NCBI GenBank assembly: GCA_963978545.1
Contig: OZ021732.1
Location: forward strand, 49,176,059 to 49,240,058
Source of the DNA: Linyphia triangularis
Taxonomy: Eukaryota; Arthropoda; Arachnida; Araneae; Linyphiidae
Length of the DNA stretch: 64,000 nucleotides
Direction: 5' to 3'
Shown: in pieces, positions 53,120 to 58,487 of the stretch
Position numbering within the stretch: the first letter of the stretch is position 1
Layout of the letters: every line of letters starts with the position of its first letter
The notes under the pieces: generated by a model
Told to the model about the DNA's origin: nothing
The model's input: the letters and a program-made list of their open reading frames with translations, nothing else
Databases searched by the model: none
Program-made: the position numbers and the translations under genes

Positions 53120-53701
53120 GTTATTGTGAAATATTTAAAATTTGTCTAAATATGGAGAAAAAATTTTCATCCTAGTATCCTAAAATAAAACTTGTGAGTC
53201 GTTAGACATTTGGAGATTCGAAAAACTGTCTTGAATAACTAAACCTAGTTTTTGACCAAAAAAAAAATTAAAAATTGGAAATTTCAAAGTAACGTAAGAT
53301 ATTTAAAAATTATCTAAATGTTTTTTTTTTGTTTTTTTTCTAAAATAGATTCAGGATCCTAAAAGGAAATTTTTGTAGGGTCAAGCATTTTCAGATTCAA
53401 AAATTTGTCTAAATCGAAGATTTCAAGACGTCCTAAGGTACAATGAAATGACACTGGCTTCACATATAAGTTCCTTAGATTCTTCACGTTCAGATACATT
53501 TTGTTTTCTTTTATTATTCTAGGACAAAAAATCAACTTCCAAAAAACGAAGGTGACTGCCGAACTTCTGTACGACAAATTCAACTTCGATTCGATCATGA
53601 TCTACGGAAATTACGCCTATTCCAAAGACAACACGACCCTCATGACCATGGAAGTCATCGGAGGGTATCCAAATCTGACGGAGCCCTGGGCCAAACCATG
53701 A
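3008..53701 (+). CDS. Secreted astacin-family (M12A) zinc metalloprotease gene, six exons
   Basis: Astacins are secreted zinc endopeptidases; short forms without accessory domains act in digestion and, in spiders, also occur in venom. Exons are 3008-3107, 5727-5800, 10929-11010, 28374-28491, 36223-36398 and 53523-53701. Every junction is GT/AG and all five phases agree (1,0,1,2,1), giving 242 residues. In order: signal peptide (about 1-16), propeptide with an HGGDMIL motif (about 17-58), then the catalytic domain with zinc site HELGHAVGLYH (153-163), the HQRSDRD extension and Met-turn SIMIY (207-211). The usual His after the Met-turn Met is Ile; the Tyr is kept. The frame stops at TGA 53699, short of the family C-terminus, whose coding sequence continues in frame to 53779. 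The cysteine that normally closes the first disulphide is therefore lost unless the stop is read through. Introns total about 50 kb of nested transposons. Venom or digestive role cannot be decided from the sequence. Confidence 0.9.
3640..5530 (-). repeat. tRNA-derived SINE (copy 1), split by a hAT insertion
   Basis: On the minus strand the right part (about 5372-5530) reads like a tRNA: a GCTGTGTGAGCGCTC box-A-like segment near 5500-5515 and a GCCGGGTTTGAAGCC box-B-like segment near 5470. These are the internal RNA polymerase III promoter elements. The tail continues to about 3640-3682 on the other side of the hAT element. Comparison with copies at 24745 and 29985, which are uninterrupted here, confirms the split. 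Confidence 0.7.
3683..5363. mobile_element. hAT-type non-autonomous element, 1.7 kb, inside a SINE
   Basis: The left end is CAGGGGCGGCTCAAGG and the right end, reverse-complemented, CAGGGGCGGCTTAAGG. It is flanked by the perfect 8-bp duplication CATTCAAC (3675-3682 and 5364-5371). The interior is AT-rich, with no transposase and a 30-base A-run near 5252-5282. A C-run lies about 70 bases inside the left end. Insertion inside intron 1 is later than the SINE it interrupts. Confidence 0.9.
5727..5800 (+). CDS. Astacin exon 2: propeptide with the HGGDM motif
   Basis: The exon completes the split codon and adds 24 residues, ending in phase 0 at AGA|GTAAGT. It carries LHGDKHGGDMILP. In the astacin family an F-x-G-D-type propeptide motif places an Asp on the catalytic zinc to keep the zymogen inactive; GGDM is the match here, though the preceding Phe is absent. 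The acceptor CTTTTCAG is strong and the coding frame is open through the surrounding intron by chance. Confidence 0.8.
6382..6681. mobile_element. Left arm fragment of a Tc1/mariner-type palindromic element
   Basis: The fragment starts after a TA dinucleotide (6380-6381) with CACTCATGTCCATAAATTAA and continues for 300 bp. It matches, in reverse complement, the outer right arm of the element ending at 10476. It stops where an orphan hAT-like end begins at 6682. The last 75 bp or so are repeated at 9148-9230, so this may be a second, truncated copy rather than the missing left arm of the element downstream. Confidence 0.65.
9148..10476. mobile_element. Tc1/mariner-type palindromic (long-TIR) element, left end truncated
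   Basis: Sequence 9148 to about 9600 is the reverse complement of about 9800-10250 with moderate divergence, giving arms of about 450 bp around a 200-bp centre. The right arm continues another 230 bp to its terminus at 10476, followed by TA. Its outer end reads CACTCATGTCCATAAATTAA on the minus strand, identical to the left end at 6382. No transposase is present. The superfamily call rests on the TA flank and end style. Confidence 0.65.
10929..11010 (+). CDS. Astacin exon 3: start of mature enzyme
   Basis: The exon adds 27 residues plus one base (phase 0 in, phase 1 out at CTTG|GTAAGT). It begins NGVKNEAFRWP and runs into RIPYVIDESL, the W-P...IPY-x-I/V-D segment that opens the mature astacin catalytic domain. 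Propeptide cleavage would be expected close to the exon 2/3 junction. A hAT element begins only 70 bp beyond the donor. Confidence 0.88.
11625..11848 (+). repeat. Left terminal inverted repeat with TGACGTCA palindromes
   Basis: The repeat pairs with 23840-24005 on the opposite strand. It contains three perfect TGACGTCA octamers (11715, 11824, 11841). TGACGTCA is the consensus cAMP-response element bound by CREB/ATF bZIP factors. The GC content is much higher than the adjacent interior. Confidence 0.8.
11829..12386 (-). pseudogene. Truncated LTR-retrotransposon gag N-terminus with coiled-coil repeats
   Basis: The minus-strand frame starts at MSFLGRAKKEDL (12386) and matches in layout the gag start at 39425 (MSYLSKGRKTDL, then a VAEELG block and a DYDEE block). 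After about 70 residues there are four 18-residue repeats rich in Glu, Lys, Arg and Gln (ERLKLQREHEKERVEQEQ type), predicted to form a long charged helix. A TAA at 11973 interrupts. The same frame then stays open for 47 more codons, running into the left TIR, and stops at 11829. The capsid, protease and pol regions are missing. An upstream in-frame ATG at 12434 is possible, but the shared N-terminus favours 12386. Confidence 0.7.
14155..14366 (-). repeat. Putative LTR of the truncated retrotransposon
   Basis: On the minus strand it begins TGTTGTAAAATATAAAGGGC and ends ACCACA, the TG...CA form of LTRs. It contains AATAAA near the middle (polyadenylation signal of R/U5 type). A TGGTTCCAGC string follows 8 nt beyond the end and could be a primer-binding site. 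With no second copy in the window the limits are provisional. Confidence 0.5.
14367..18216. other. AT-rich interior of the TIR element, no gene
   Basis: Roughly 3.8 kb of strongly AT-rich sequence without any frame resembling a known protein. There is a 22-base A-run near 14557. A single GC-richer block lies at about 18010-18235; its longest minus-strand frame encodes about 63 residues of no known family. Confidence 0.5.
18217..19850. repeat. Degenerate ~110-bp tandem array, about 13 units
   Basis: Units are marked by a recurring GTAAAGTAAATTTTTACG-like core preceded by a TTTTAAAG(T/A)C(A/G)TGATTTTTAT-like stretch and followed by an AAGTTTAAGTATGTTACTTTTT-like stretch. Cores occur near 18257, 18488, 18710, 18826, 18925, 19118, 19222, 19325, 19441, 19545, 19658 and 19774, spaced mostly 100-116 bp. 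Units are diverged, so the array is old. No frame runs through it. Confidence 0.75.
19851..21120. other. AT-rich spacer with CCAAT motifs near its right edge
   Basis: No gene is seen. Two CCAAT-type motifs (AACCAATCAGAAG and AACCAATCAAAGG) lie at about 21028-21065, just before the first CRE-bearing repeat of the right arm. This promoter-like clustering is suggestive only. Confidence 0.4.
21255..23370 (+). mobile_element. P-element-like transposon remnant, 2.1 kb
   Basis: The ends are CAAGGAGGAAGGAGGGGGGT (left) and CAAGGAGGAAAGAGGGGGGT (right, reverse-complemented). They are flanked by a perfect 8-bp duplication GCATATTC (21247-21254 and 23371-23378). Subterminal homology extends about 140 bp, including a GCATTCTGGGATTCATCCTA-like string. 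An 8-bp duplication is shared by P and hAT elements; the THAP-like first exon just inside the left end favours the P superfamily. Beyond that exon the interior is AT-rich with no transposase catalytic region, so it is an internally decayed or deleted copy. Confidence 0.78.
21475..21542 (+). pseudogene. THAP-type zinc-finger first exon of P-like transposase
   Basis: The frame starts MACVAYKCNNRCS and ends KSENISFH at a GT donor (AG|GTAAAA, phase 2). THAP domains begin with a Cys-x(2-4)-Cys pair close to the N-terminus and reach an F-x-F-P-type turn about 20 residues later. Here Cys3 and Cys8 and the SFH start of that turn match. THAP is the DNA-binding domain of P-element transposases and of host THAP proteins. 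No matching second exon with the C-x2-H half was found, so this is a relic, although it keeps an intact start and donor. Confidence 0.6.
24745..24950 (-). repeat. tRNA-derived SINE (copy 2)
   Basis: The minus strand reads GATGGCTGTGTTGTTAGCGC (box-A-like) followed by a GTTGGGTTCGAATTAGG box-B-like segment. The tail holds ATTGTGCATAAAAATAGGTC-like sequence shared with copies 1 and 3. Confidence 0.75.
26295..26336. repeat. Perfect 15-bp hairpin
   Basis: GTGATCCCATAAAAT (26295-26309) and ATTTTATGGGATCAC (26322-26336) are exact inverted repeats around a 12-nt AT-rich loop. It lacks a T-run typical of a pol III terminator and has no visible partner gene. Confidence 0.75.
26735..27480 (-). mobile_element. 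Solo LTR (family S1, copy 1)
   Basis: On the minus strand it runs TGTTACGAATTTTTG to ACGCAACA, with a 4-bp duplication ATAT on both sides (26731-26734 and 27481-27484). It is closely similar along its length to 55982-56788. A TATA-like CTTATACAGG segment near 27100 and TTGGCGAGA palindromic motifs near 27250 lie where U3 promoter sequence is expected. No internal region is present. Confidence 0.8.
28374..28491 (+). CDS. Astacin exon 4: N-terminal catalytic subdomain
   Basis: The exon enters in phase 1, encodes 38 full residues and leaves in phase 2 (GG|GTAAGT). It contains the helix LEELILRAMEQY and the strand KTTCIKFVPK, whose Cys is the first conserved cysteine of astacins (normally bonded to the last Cys of the domain). 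FVRLYKGVG leads to the next exon. The acceptor TTTATGCAG is clear. Confidence 0.92.
28899..29870. mobile_element. TIR element, about 1.0 kb, probable hAT
   Basis: The left end TAGGATGATTGCAAGA and the right end, reverse-complemented TAGGGTGGTCGCAAGA, open arms of about 80 bp that share TTTGACGGCAACCCTTAAAA. Flanks ATGTATAA and ATGTGTAC agree at 6 of 8 positions, consistent with a decayed 8-bp duplication. A piggyBac-type MITE fragment lies inside. Confidence 0.55.
29385..29480. mobile_element. Fragment of the piggyBac-type MITE
   Basis: It ends TGGAGTGCAAAGGG followed by TTAA (29481-29484), the same terminus as the complete 204-bp copy at 58488-58691. The left half is unrecognisable. Confidence 0.55.
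29985..30172 (-). repeat. tRNA-derived SINE (copy 3)
   Basis: This is the clearest copy. The minus strand carries GCTGTGGGGTTAGCGCTCTG (box A region) and GCCGGGTTCGAATTTTG (box B region), then the shared tail with TTATTGTGCACAAAAATAGG. Confidence 0.8.
31654..34105. mobile_element. hAT-type element, 2.5 kb, innermost layer of the nest
   Basis: The left end is CAGTGGCGGATCTAGG and the right end, reverse-complemented, CAATGGCGGATCCAGCC. A perfect 8-bp duplication CTTCAAGG flanks it (31646-31653 and 34106-34113). Both ends are followed inward by G- or C-runs. It contains an R1-like piece (about 32345-32830) and a (TA)n microsatellite. Its 33630-33880 segment recurs in reverse complement at 63780-64000, inside a second copy of the same family. 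Confidence 0.88.
33140..33228. repeat. (TA)n microsatellite, about 44 units
   Basis: An uninterrupted TA dinucleotide run of about 88 bp inside the innermost hAT element. It can fold on itself and is likely length-polymorphic. Confidence 0.95.
36223..36398 (+). CDS. Astacin exon 5: zinc-binding active site
   Basis: The exon enters in phase 2, has 58 full residues and leaves in phase 1 at CAGG|GTAAGT. It carries the second conserved Cys (GCSS), LSLGEGC with the third Cys, and HELGHAVGLYHEH (zinc ligands His153, His157, His163; catalytic Glu154; nucleotides 36305-36337), followed by RSDRD and INVYGDNI. The length and layout are as in functional astacins. GC content is far above the flanking introns, as expected for a conserved exon. 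Confidence 0.97.
36613..37330 (+). repeat. R2-family repeat (copy 1)
   Basis: The head is TTAGCTGCGAGGCCCTGCGTTG, then a GCTCGCTTCGCTCGCTAAAA block, then several ~140-bp body units with an AAAACTAC(T)TATGTTAAAAATTTCAGAGC-like core. It matches the minus-strand copy at 46245-47667 in head and body. Confidence 0.6.
37361..37682 (+). repeat. 5' LTR of the Gypsy-type element
   Basis: From TGTGGGATTTCC (37407) to CATCCCTA (37682) it matches the 3' LTR base for base apart from poly-C length. AATAAA lies at 37629. Upstream, TGTCAG (37361) may be the true start, with about 40 bp of AT-rich microsatellite replacing the 11 bp found in the 3' copy. A TGGGCGTTCGGCC string just downstream (37688) could be the primer-binding site. 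Confidence 0.8.
38635..39020 (+). repeat. Tandem duplication in the retrotransposon leader
   Basis: Two copies of about 190 bp lie side by side. Both contain TTTGTGAAATTCT, then TACTGTCGTCG(T/A)GCAGT, GCATAAGCCAAAAGG and TTAAGAAAAGAAA. They are about 80-85% alike by eye and lie just upstream of gag. Confidence 0.75.
39425..41434 (+). pseudogene. Gypsy gag-protease-RT (5' part), ends at a frameshift
   Basis: The start at MSYLSKGRK (39425) is chosen over an upstream in-frame ATG at 39371 because the related gag at 12386 begins at the same place. Parts in order: charged helical N-terminus; a capsid-like region to about 40260; one zinc knuckle near 40412-40453 with C-x4-H-x4-C kept but the first Cys replaced by Phe; aspartic protease with DTGS (40631-40642); RT start with the polymerase fingers and a DLKNG motif. 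Near 41369 the frame is lost and unrelated residues run to a stop at 41432. A small deletion in the RT palm is the simplest cause, because the continuing frame picks up within a few codons. No separate gag stop is seen, so gag and pol form one frame. Confidence 0.88.
41372..43053 (+). pseudogene. Gypsy RT-RNase H-integrase (3' part), integrase core missing
   Basis: The frame resumes directly after the break; its first ATG is at 41482. It holds the RT palm with YLDDL (41530-41544), the RT thumb, RNase H with TDASKEG (from 41974) and TDCSAF, then an integrase zinc domain of HHCC type (about 42530-42660, ending CIPCILAN). At about 42710 the sequence passes straight from the zinc domain to a C-terminal basic, GPY-like segment (FFGPYEV). 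The roughly 200-residue DDE catalytic core is absent. Such a copy cannot integrate itself. The frame is open across this junction, so the deletion kept the reading frame. Confidence 0.88.
43275..43569 (+). repeat. 3' LTR of the Gypsy-type element
   Basis: It starts TGTCAGGACGGCCG and contains the 275-bp core shared with the 5' copy, with AATAAA at 43516. It follows the pol stop (43051) by 220 bp of AT-rich 3' sequence. Confidence 0.8.
46245..47667 (-). repeat. R2-family repeat (copy 2)
   Basis: On the minus strand it begins CTAGCTGAATACCCATGCTT and then CGCTACGAAATTTTC, followed by GCTCGCTTC(A/G)-rich units and then about seven ~130-bp body units with a GTTGAAAATTTCAGAGCTGT-like core. It ends near AGACACACAGCTTAATTTA (46245-46265). 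The head repeats give a plus-strand frame (47412-47630) that is an artefact of the repeats. Confidence 0.7.
47797..48352 (+). repeat. R1-family repeat, plus copy
   Basis: It runs from GGATAATGAAAGTATAGCAT to TTGTGCGATGTTCCACACCC and the following CTAG. It is the most complete copy, and is inverted relative to 51003-51690 in the same hAT element. Confidence 0.65.
48835..48945 (-). repeat. tRNA-derived SINE fragment (copy 4)
   Basis: The box-B-like segment GTGCTAGGTTCGAATCC (minus strand, near 48895-48915) and part of the shared tail are visible. The box A end is lost. Confidence 0.5.
49386..50648. mobile_element. Probable hAT-type element, 1.3 kb
   Basis: The ends CAGGGGTCGCAGACG (left) and CAGGGGTCAAAGTGAC (right, reverse-complemented) share the first eight bases. 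Both subterminal regions carry repeated GTCCTATAT / ATCCTATAT strings. A clear 8-bp duplication was not found. The interior includes an (AG)n run near 49784-49798. Confidence 0.5.
51003..51690 (-). repeat. R1-family repeat, minus copy with internal triplication
   Basis: On the minus strand it runs from near TAATGGAAGTATATAGTATT to TTCCACACCCCTAGTTTT. Near 51144-51390 a unit of about 100 bp containing TCGCCAAAATGGTGATTTTG is present three times; the triplication is absent from the 47797 copy. Confidence 0.65.
53523..53701 (+). CDS. Astacin exon 6: Met-turn, ends at an early TGA
   Basis: The exon enters in phase 1 and encodes 58 full residues before TGA (53699-53701). FDSIMIYGNYAYS is the Met-turn region; the Met and the zinc-facing Tyr are present, but the usual His between them is Ile. 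GGYPNLTEPWAKP then leads to the stop. Family members normally continue for about 15-30 residues to the closing Cys. Codons here are GC-rich and show no other disablement. Confidence 0.92.
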
Positions 53702-53782
53702 CTTTCCAACTCGGACATATATAGAGTGAACTGCTTGTATCAGTGCGGCAAAAAGATGTGTCCCTCATATCGTCCTTCATAG
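53702..53782 (+). pseudogene. In-frame astacin C-terminus beyond the stop
   Basis: Directly after the TGA, 26 codons in the same frame encode LSNSDIYRVN and then a Cys-containing LYQC, matching the conserved C-terminal helix and last cysteine of the astacin domain, and a short Cys-containing tail to TAG (53780). One substitution in a Gly codon would explain the stop. The TGA is followed by C, a context known to favour read-through in animals, so partial read-through is an alternative to a null allele. Confidence 0.8.
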
Positions 53783-53826
53783 CGACTTTTCATGGGGCAA
53801 TGCCTGAATCTGTATTCCTGATACGT

Positions 53827-53832
53827 AATAAA
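53827..53832 (+). terminator. Polyadenylation signal of the astacin gene
   Basis: AATAAA lies 45 bp after the TAG at 53780 and 126 bp after the early TGA, with T-rich sequence following. It is the first such hexamer after exon 6. Confidence 0.65.
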
Positions 53833-54002
53833 TAATTTTTCATTGCCCTTTTAAACTAAATCATATCATTCGCAATAATCAAATTCTGATTTATTTGTAA
53901 ATAATTAGCATAAAACAACCAGGTGTCTCCCACAAGTCAAGATCAAATTGATAAAAATCACTGCATCTTGATCAATTTGAACAAAAGATGCAACGGCAAG
54001 GT

Positions 54003-54836
54003 GTCCAGAGGGAAAATGTTTATGTGTATCTGTGGTGAGCATTACTCCCGAACAGATTGACCTACAATGTTCAACTATTCTCTACCAGTCCATGGAATCT
54101 GTCATTAAGATTTTCGTCAAAATTGCACATACGCATAAGGTATCTGCAACTAAAATTATATGTTTGTCAGCAATTAACAAAAACCGGTTCGTTATTTTAA
54201 TCAAAATCGCTGAGATAATATATTTTTTAAATTAATGGGAATATAAAAACAAAAAACGCTAAATTACACCAATCAGCATCAAATACATATACAGTGACCA
54301 GCAGTGCTAAAAGTTTGGGTAGACGCGTGGTAACTCGTCTCCCCACTTTTCAAGAAAATAACTATGCGCCCCCTCCCCCCCCCCCCCACACACTTTTAAA
54401 AACACTCAATCCGTCATAAAATTACTAAAGAAAAATAATGTTAACCTTTAAATGTAGTGACACTGAGAAAAGGTTATTTAAAGTTTTATGCACATTTGGA
54501 AGCATTATTTAAATCTAAATAAACAGGTATGTATATAATGTTGAATTATTACTTCACTTTATCTCTTACTTCCAAGTAAAATAACTAAGTCACAGAATAA
54601 TCATTAAATAACAATAAATTTTGGACTCTTGTTAAGTGTTAAGAAGCATAAATTATTTCCTTACTAGTTAATATTTTTATTATAAGACACGAAATTATAA
54701 AATTTATCATTGGGAGAAGGGGGGGGGGGGTTAGGGGTTGCACTTGTCCCTAACTTTCGGGCATCCTCCACTTTATTTCCCCCACTTCTACCACTGTGTG
54801 TGTAATTAAAAGTTGAGATGTATTCCACACCCCTAG
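54003..54836 (+). repeat. R1-family repeat interrupted by a possible TIR insert
   Basis: R1 pieces at about 54003-54305 and 54800-54836 flank a block starting CAGTGCTAAAAGTTTGGG and ending CCCACTTCTACCACTG. C- and G-runs lie near 54372 and 54720. The block looks like a hAT insert, but no duplication was found. Confidence 0.5.
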
Positions 54837-55981
54837 TTTAAATTCAAATCATTGAGTAGTTTTCTAAATTTATAAAATTTTCGGAATTGCTTTTGTTTAA
54901 CGATACTTTTTCTTCTATAATATATTTTAAGAAGTTTTTCTTTAAATAACTAGGGGGCTTCGTCCCCAGCTCGCTATGGTTTACTAACTAAATCATGGTG
55001 ATTGTTTCACAATTAATTCACCTGCTAGCTACGCTTGCGGAATGTTACTAAAAATACATAATAACTAGAAACCATCAATCAGTGAACATTTTGTTATGTA
55101 AACCTGTAAATCAATAAATTACTATCCCTAAAATATCGGACACATGGTCTTTTCAAACAACAGCATTCAAATCGACATTGAATTTAACTCAACTCTCAAA
55201 ACCAAGGCTGACAAAAAAATTATTTTGCATATCAAATAAAATATTTTATAAAAATTTTGAATATAAAATTTACCTATACAAACAAAGTTTTTAATAGAAA
55301 TCCTTTATATCCATTGCCAACTTTTATGTGCAATCGCAACTTATTTATACGATTGTCATTGTGCATGACTGAATATGGCTTTGGATATAAAGTACAGCGA
55401 TAAGAATGTGCCTGTAAAAGCGGCCTTTGAGTCACAGTTTCCTAAACTTAATAGAATGCATTGCAATCGAAAATGAATCTATCTGTCAAATTTCAGCTCG
55501 ATTGGATGACGGCAAGTGGAAAAACTATTTCTCCGCAGATTTTCCTGACAGAACACACTCACAAGCAAAGTCGAAGTCAATATATTTAATAAAAAAAAAT
55601 ACCATAAATGTACCACATTTTGGAAAACTGCTGCTTAAAATATTGCCCCCAAAATTTATATGAAAATAAAGATATAAATAGCTATGTCACTGGCAACTCC
55701 TGAGGTCATCAACAGTTGCAAAACTCCTCAGGCTTATGAGTTTCGATGTATATGAAAACAACTTGGAACTTTGTGATTGATCACAAATCCTCATGATTTG
55801 CCCTTGACTTTTCAGTTGTTTATATGTTTATAAAAAAACAATCTTTAAAATAAATCAAGCTTAAAAATTAATTTTTCAAAATTTAGATTTTTAATTTCTT
55901 CAAAACTACACCGAAATTTCAAAGAGTAACGTTAGTGTTTTAGTCATATATACCTCTGGTGCTTACAAAAAAAAATTATAT

Positions 55982-56788
55982 TGTTGCGTTGTATGGGTTC
56001 GAAAGATTTGACGCCAAAGCAGATCAAAACTTGCAGAAATTTATTCCAAAATAACTCTTCACAGGTCTCTTACAGCTCCAGAACTTCTCTTTCTAGTAGA
56101 CACAATACAGCTCTTTTCACCTCAATAGAGCACAAAACAGCAGTTAAAAACTTGACAAACAACTGCTAAATCGCTGCAAAAGACAATGCAAAACAGTTCG
56201 CTTTAGAACGCTCAGTATCTCCAGTCAACTAATTCAGTGACTCAAAATTCAAGAACTGACTTCAGTCAACTATCGGACTCAGCTAACAACTAGCTCCGTG
56301 ACTCAAAATCAGTCAACTCACTCCATCACCCGCTCCCTGAGCTTTTATAGGGGAGGTGAACGTACGTGAAGGTAGACATTTGGAGAACTTTCCAGATTGT
56401 AGTCGAAAAGTCCTATTACATGTACATGGGATCCATGTACCTATACATGTACCGAAAATGTCACCAAATGGTCGCCAAGTTTGGCGACATTTGGCGATTT
56501 CTCGCCAAATTTGGCGACAAAAATTAGTCGCCAAAACCGTCTCCAACTTGGCTCTATCTCGCCAATTTGGCGAGATTCCCATTACCATAATGTTAAATGC
56601 CCTGCCCCTTGAAACTCGCTTCCCAGAGTTACCTCTGTAAAACTCGTTATCAAGCGATAACACCCATATTGTCGGGAAACCAACTTAAAGGCGAACTATT
56701 GCACTGCCTTATGCAAAATGTACATAAATTTTCCTATTTACAAAATTAACACTACGAAATATTTACAAATATACAAAAATTCGTAACA
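55982..56788 (-). mobile_element. Solo LTR (family S1, copy 2)
   Basis: The limits on the minus strand are TGTTACGAATTTTTG and ACGCAACA, with a 4-bp duplication ATAT (55978-55981 and 56789-56792). It matches 26735-27480, with an extra palindrome-rich stretch at about 56455-56560. Confidence 0.82.
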
Positions 56789-57405
56789 ATATTTTCACAA
56801 GGCTTAATTTTCGGAGGGGACGGCTCATCTCCCAACACTAAAAAAGAGTAAGGATTAATAATATAACTCATAAAAACAAATTTTTGAATGCAAATCCTTT
56901 ATATGCATTGCCAATTTTTTGTGCAATTGCAACTTATTCTTGAGCTCAGATCGAGTTTTCATAGTGTTTGATAGTACTACGAACAAGAGGTCCATTCTGA
57001 ACTATTTACTAACTCCTTTTTTGCCCCCAGAAGTTGATTGAATACATTATCATCCACAACTAGTCTATTTACCAAGATTCAGAGCTACTGGATGATGGCA
57101 AGTGGGATCTGTCAAATTAACCCTCCGAAGATTTTGCCTCTTTCTGGGAAAGTTTCAGTCATTAAATATCGCAAAACTGAACATGTTTGAATTAAGCTTC
57201 ATATCTGAATAACAGAACGTGAGTAAAAGCTGAGAAGTCTGAAGGAAGGCAATAGAAACGTCTGTAAAAGTGGCCTTTGTGTGACAGTCCCAAAACTAGA
57301 TAGAAAACATTGTCATCGACAATGAGTGTACTTGCCAAGTTTCAAAGTTTCAGTTCGATTGGATGACGTTGTTGGGTTGAAAAATGTGTAAAAGCGGCTG
57401 TTTAT

Positions 57406-57857
57406 TGTTGCGAATTTTTCCACTGAGGCAATGATGGCACAGTTTTCACGGTATCAAAATATTTATTCTCTCTTCAGAAAACTCACAAAATTTATTCACA
57501 GGCAACAGTTTAATTACTCTCAAGCTTCAACAAAAATAACTTCGAATTCAGCGATTATACAAGCTCACTCCAATAGGTAAACAAAGCGATCAGCTTTCAA
57601 CGAAGTCCGAAGTCAATCTGAAAACTTTCCCGATCTACAGTCTTATTTATACTTGGCGCGAGAGAACAATCGAGAAATTTCCAGCCAATTCGTCGGAAAA
57701 GAAACATCTCGAAACTTCTCGATTGCTTTAGGTGTTGCCACCTTTTTCTAACATGTATAATCGCTATTAATAAATAAAATAAGATAAAAATAAATTACAA
57801 TAGAATTTTAAAATAATACGTCACTATTTACAATATATACAGACAATTTGTGCAACA
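57406..57857 (-). mobile_element. Solo LTR (family S2)
   Basis: On the minus strand it begins TGTTGCACAAATTGTC and ends TTCGCAACA, with a 4-bp duplication TTAT (57402-57405 and 57858-57861). It differs from S1 internally but shares the TGTT...CGCAACA end style. An ATAAATA segment near 57650 could be its TATA region. Confidence 0.75.
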
Positions 57858-58487
57858 TTATTTACAGCAACAGCCGCAAAAACTTGATAGAATGCATTGT
57901 CATTAAATCTATAAGCCAAGTTTAAGTTCGATTGGCTGAAAGCAAGTGCGTTAATTAGTCATCCGAACTGACAATAGTAGCATGCTTAAAACGGTCTTTT
58001 AGTGACAGCCCTCAGAACTTGATAAATGTATTCTTATCGAAAACGAATCTAAGTCAAATTTTAACGCTATTGGCAAGTTGGTTTATTGTCATTCAGGAAC
58101 GATAATAGAAACGCTTGTAAAAGCAGTCTTTTAGTGACAAAACTTGATAGAATGCATTGTCATCGATATATCCAATCTATCTACTAACTTTCAACTCGAT
58201 TGAATGACATCAAATGGGTTAATTGGCCATTCGCAGATTTGCACGCCACAAACAAAACAAAAAATCGAATTTAAAAAAAAAAATTTACAAAAAGAAAATA
58301 TAACCCATGAGAACTTAGTTTTTAATATAAATCTTTTACATGCATTGCCAATTTGTATGTGGAGCTGCAACTTCTTGAGCTCAGATCAAGTGTTCATAGT
58401 ATTTGACCACTAAGAACGAAAAATACATTCCAAACAATTTAATAATTTTTTTTTTTTTTTAAGAATCTTCCCAAAAATATTATTTAA

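Larger units (their letters stand above)
36399..53522 (+). other. Astacin intron 5, 17.1 kb
   Basis: GTAAGT donor and TTATTCTAG acceptor. It contains an R2 repeat, the Gypsy-type retrotransposon, a 7.3-kb hAT-type element and unassigned sequence. 43,570-45,423 has no gene: it shows a 32-base T-run (43,588-43,619), G-runs, and a GC-rich block at about 44,990-45,127. 52,699-53,522 is AT-rich with an A-run at 53,098-53,119 and diverged tandem copies of a GGAGATTCGAAAAACTGTCTT-like stretch. Confidence 0.75.
54952..58440 (+). repeat. R3-family repeat interrupted by two solo LTRs
   Basis: It starts CTAGGGGGCTTCGTCCCCAG. Body units recur at about 55390-55560, 57050-57130, 57235-57370, 57890-58000 and 58040-58250. 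They share AAAACTTGATAGAATGCATT, a GTCATCGA(A)AATGAATCTA-like string and a TTCAGCTCGATTGGATGACG-like string, spaced irregularly. Two LTR insertions split it. No protein is recognised. Confidence 0.6.

Noticed and set aside
53699..53701. TGA as a selenocysteine codon
   Set aside because: The family position is a Gly-type turn residue, not a redox site, and I saw no SECIS-like structure in the short 3' region. A simple stop mutation or read-through is more likely.
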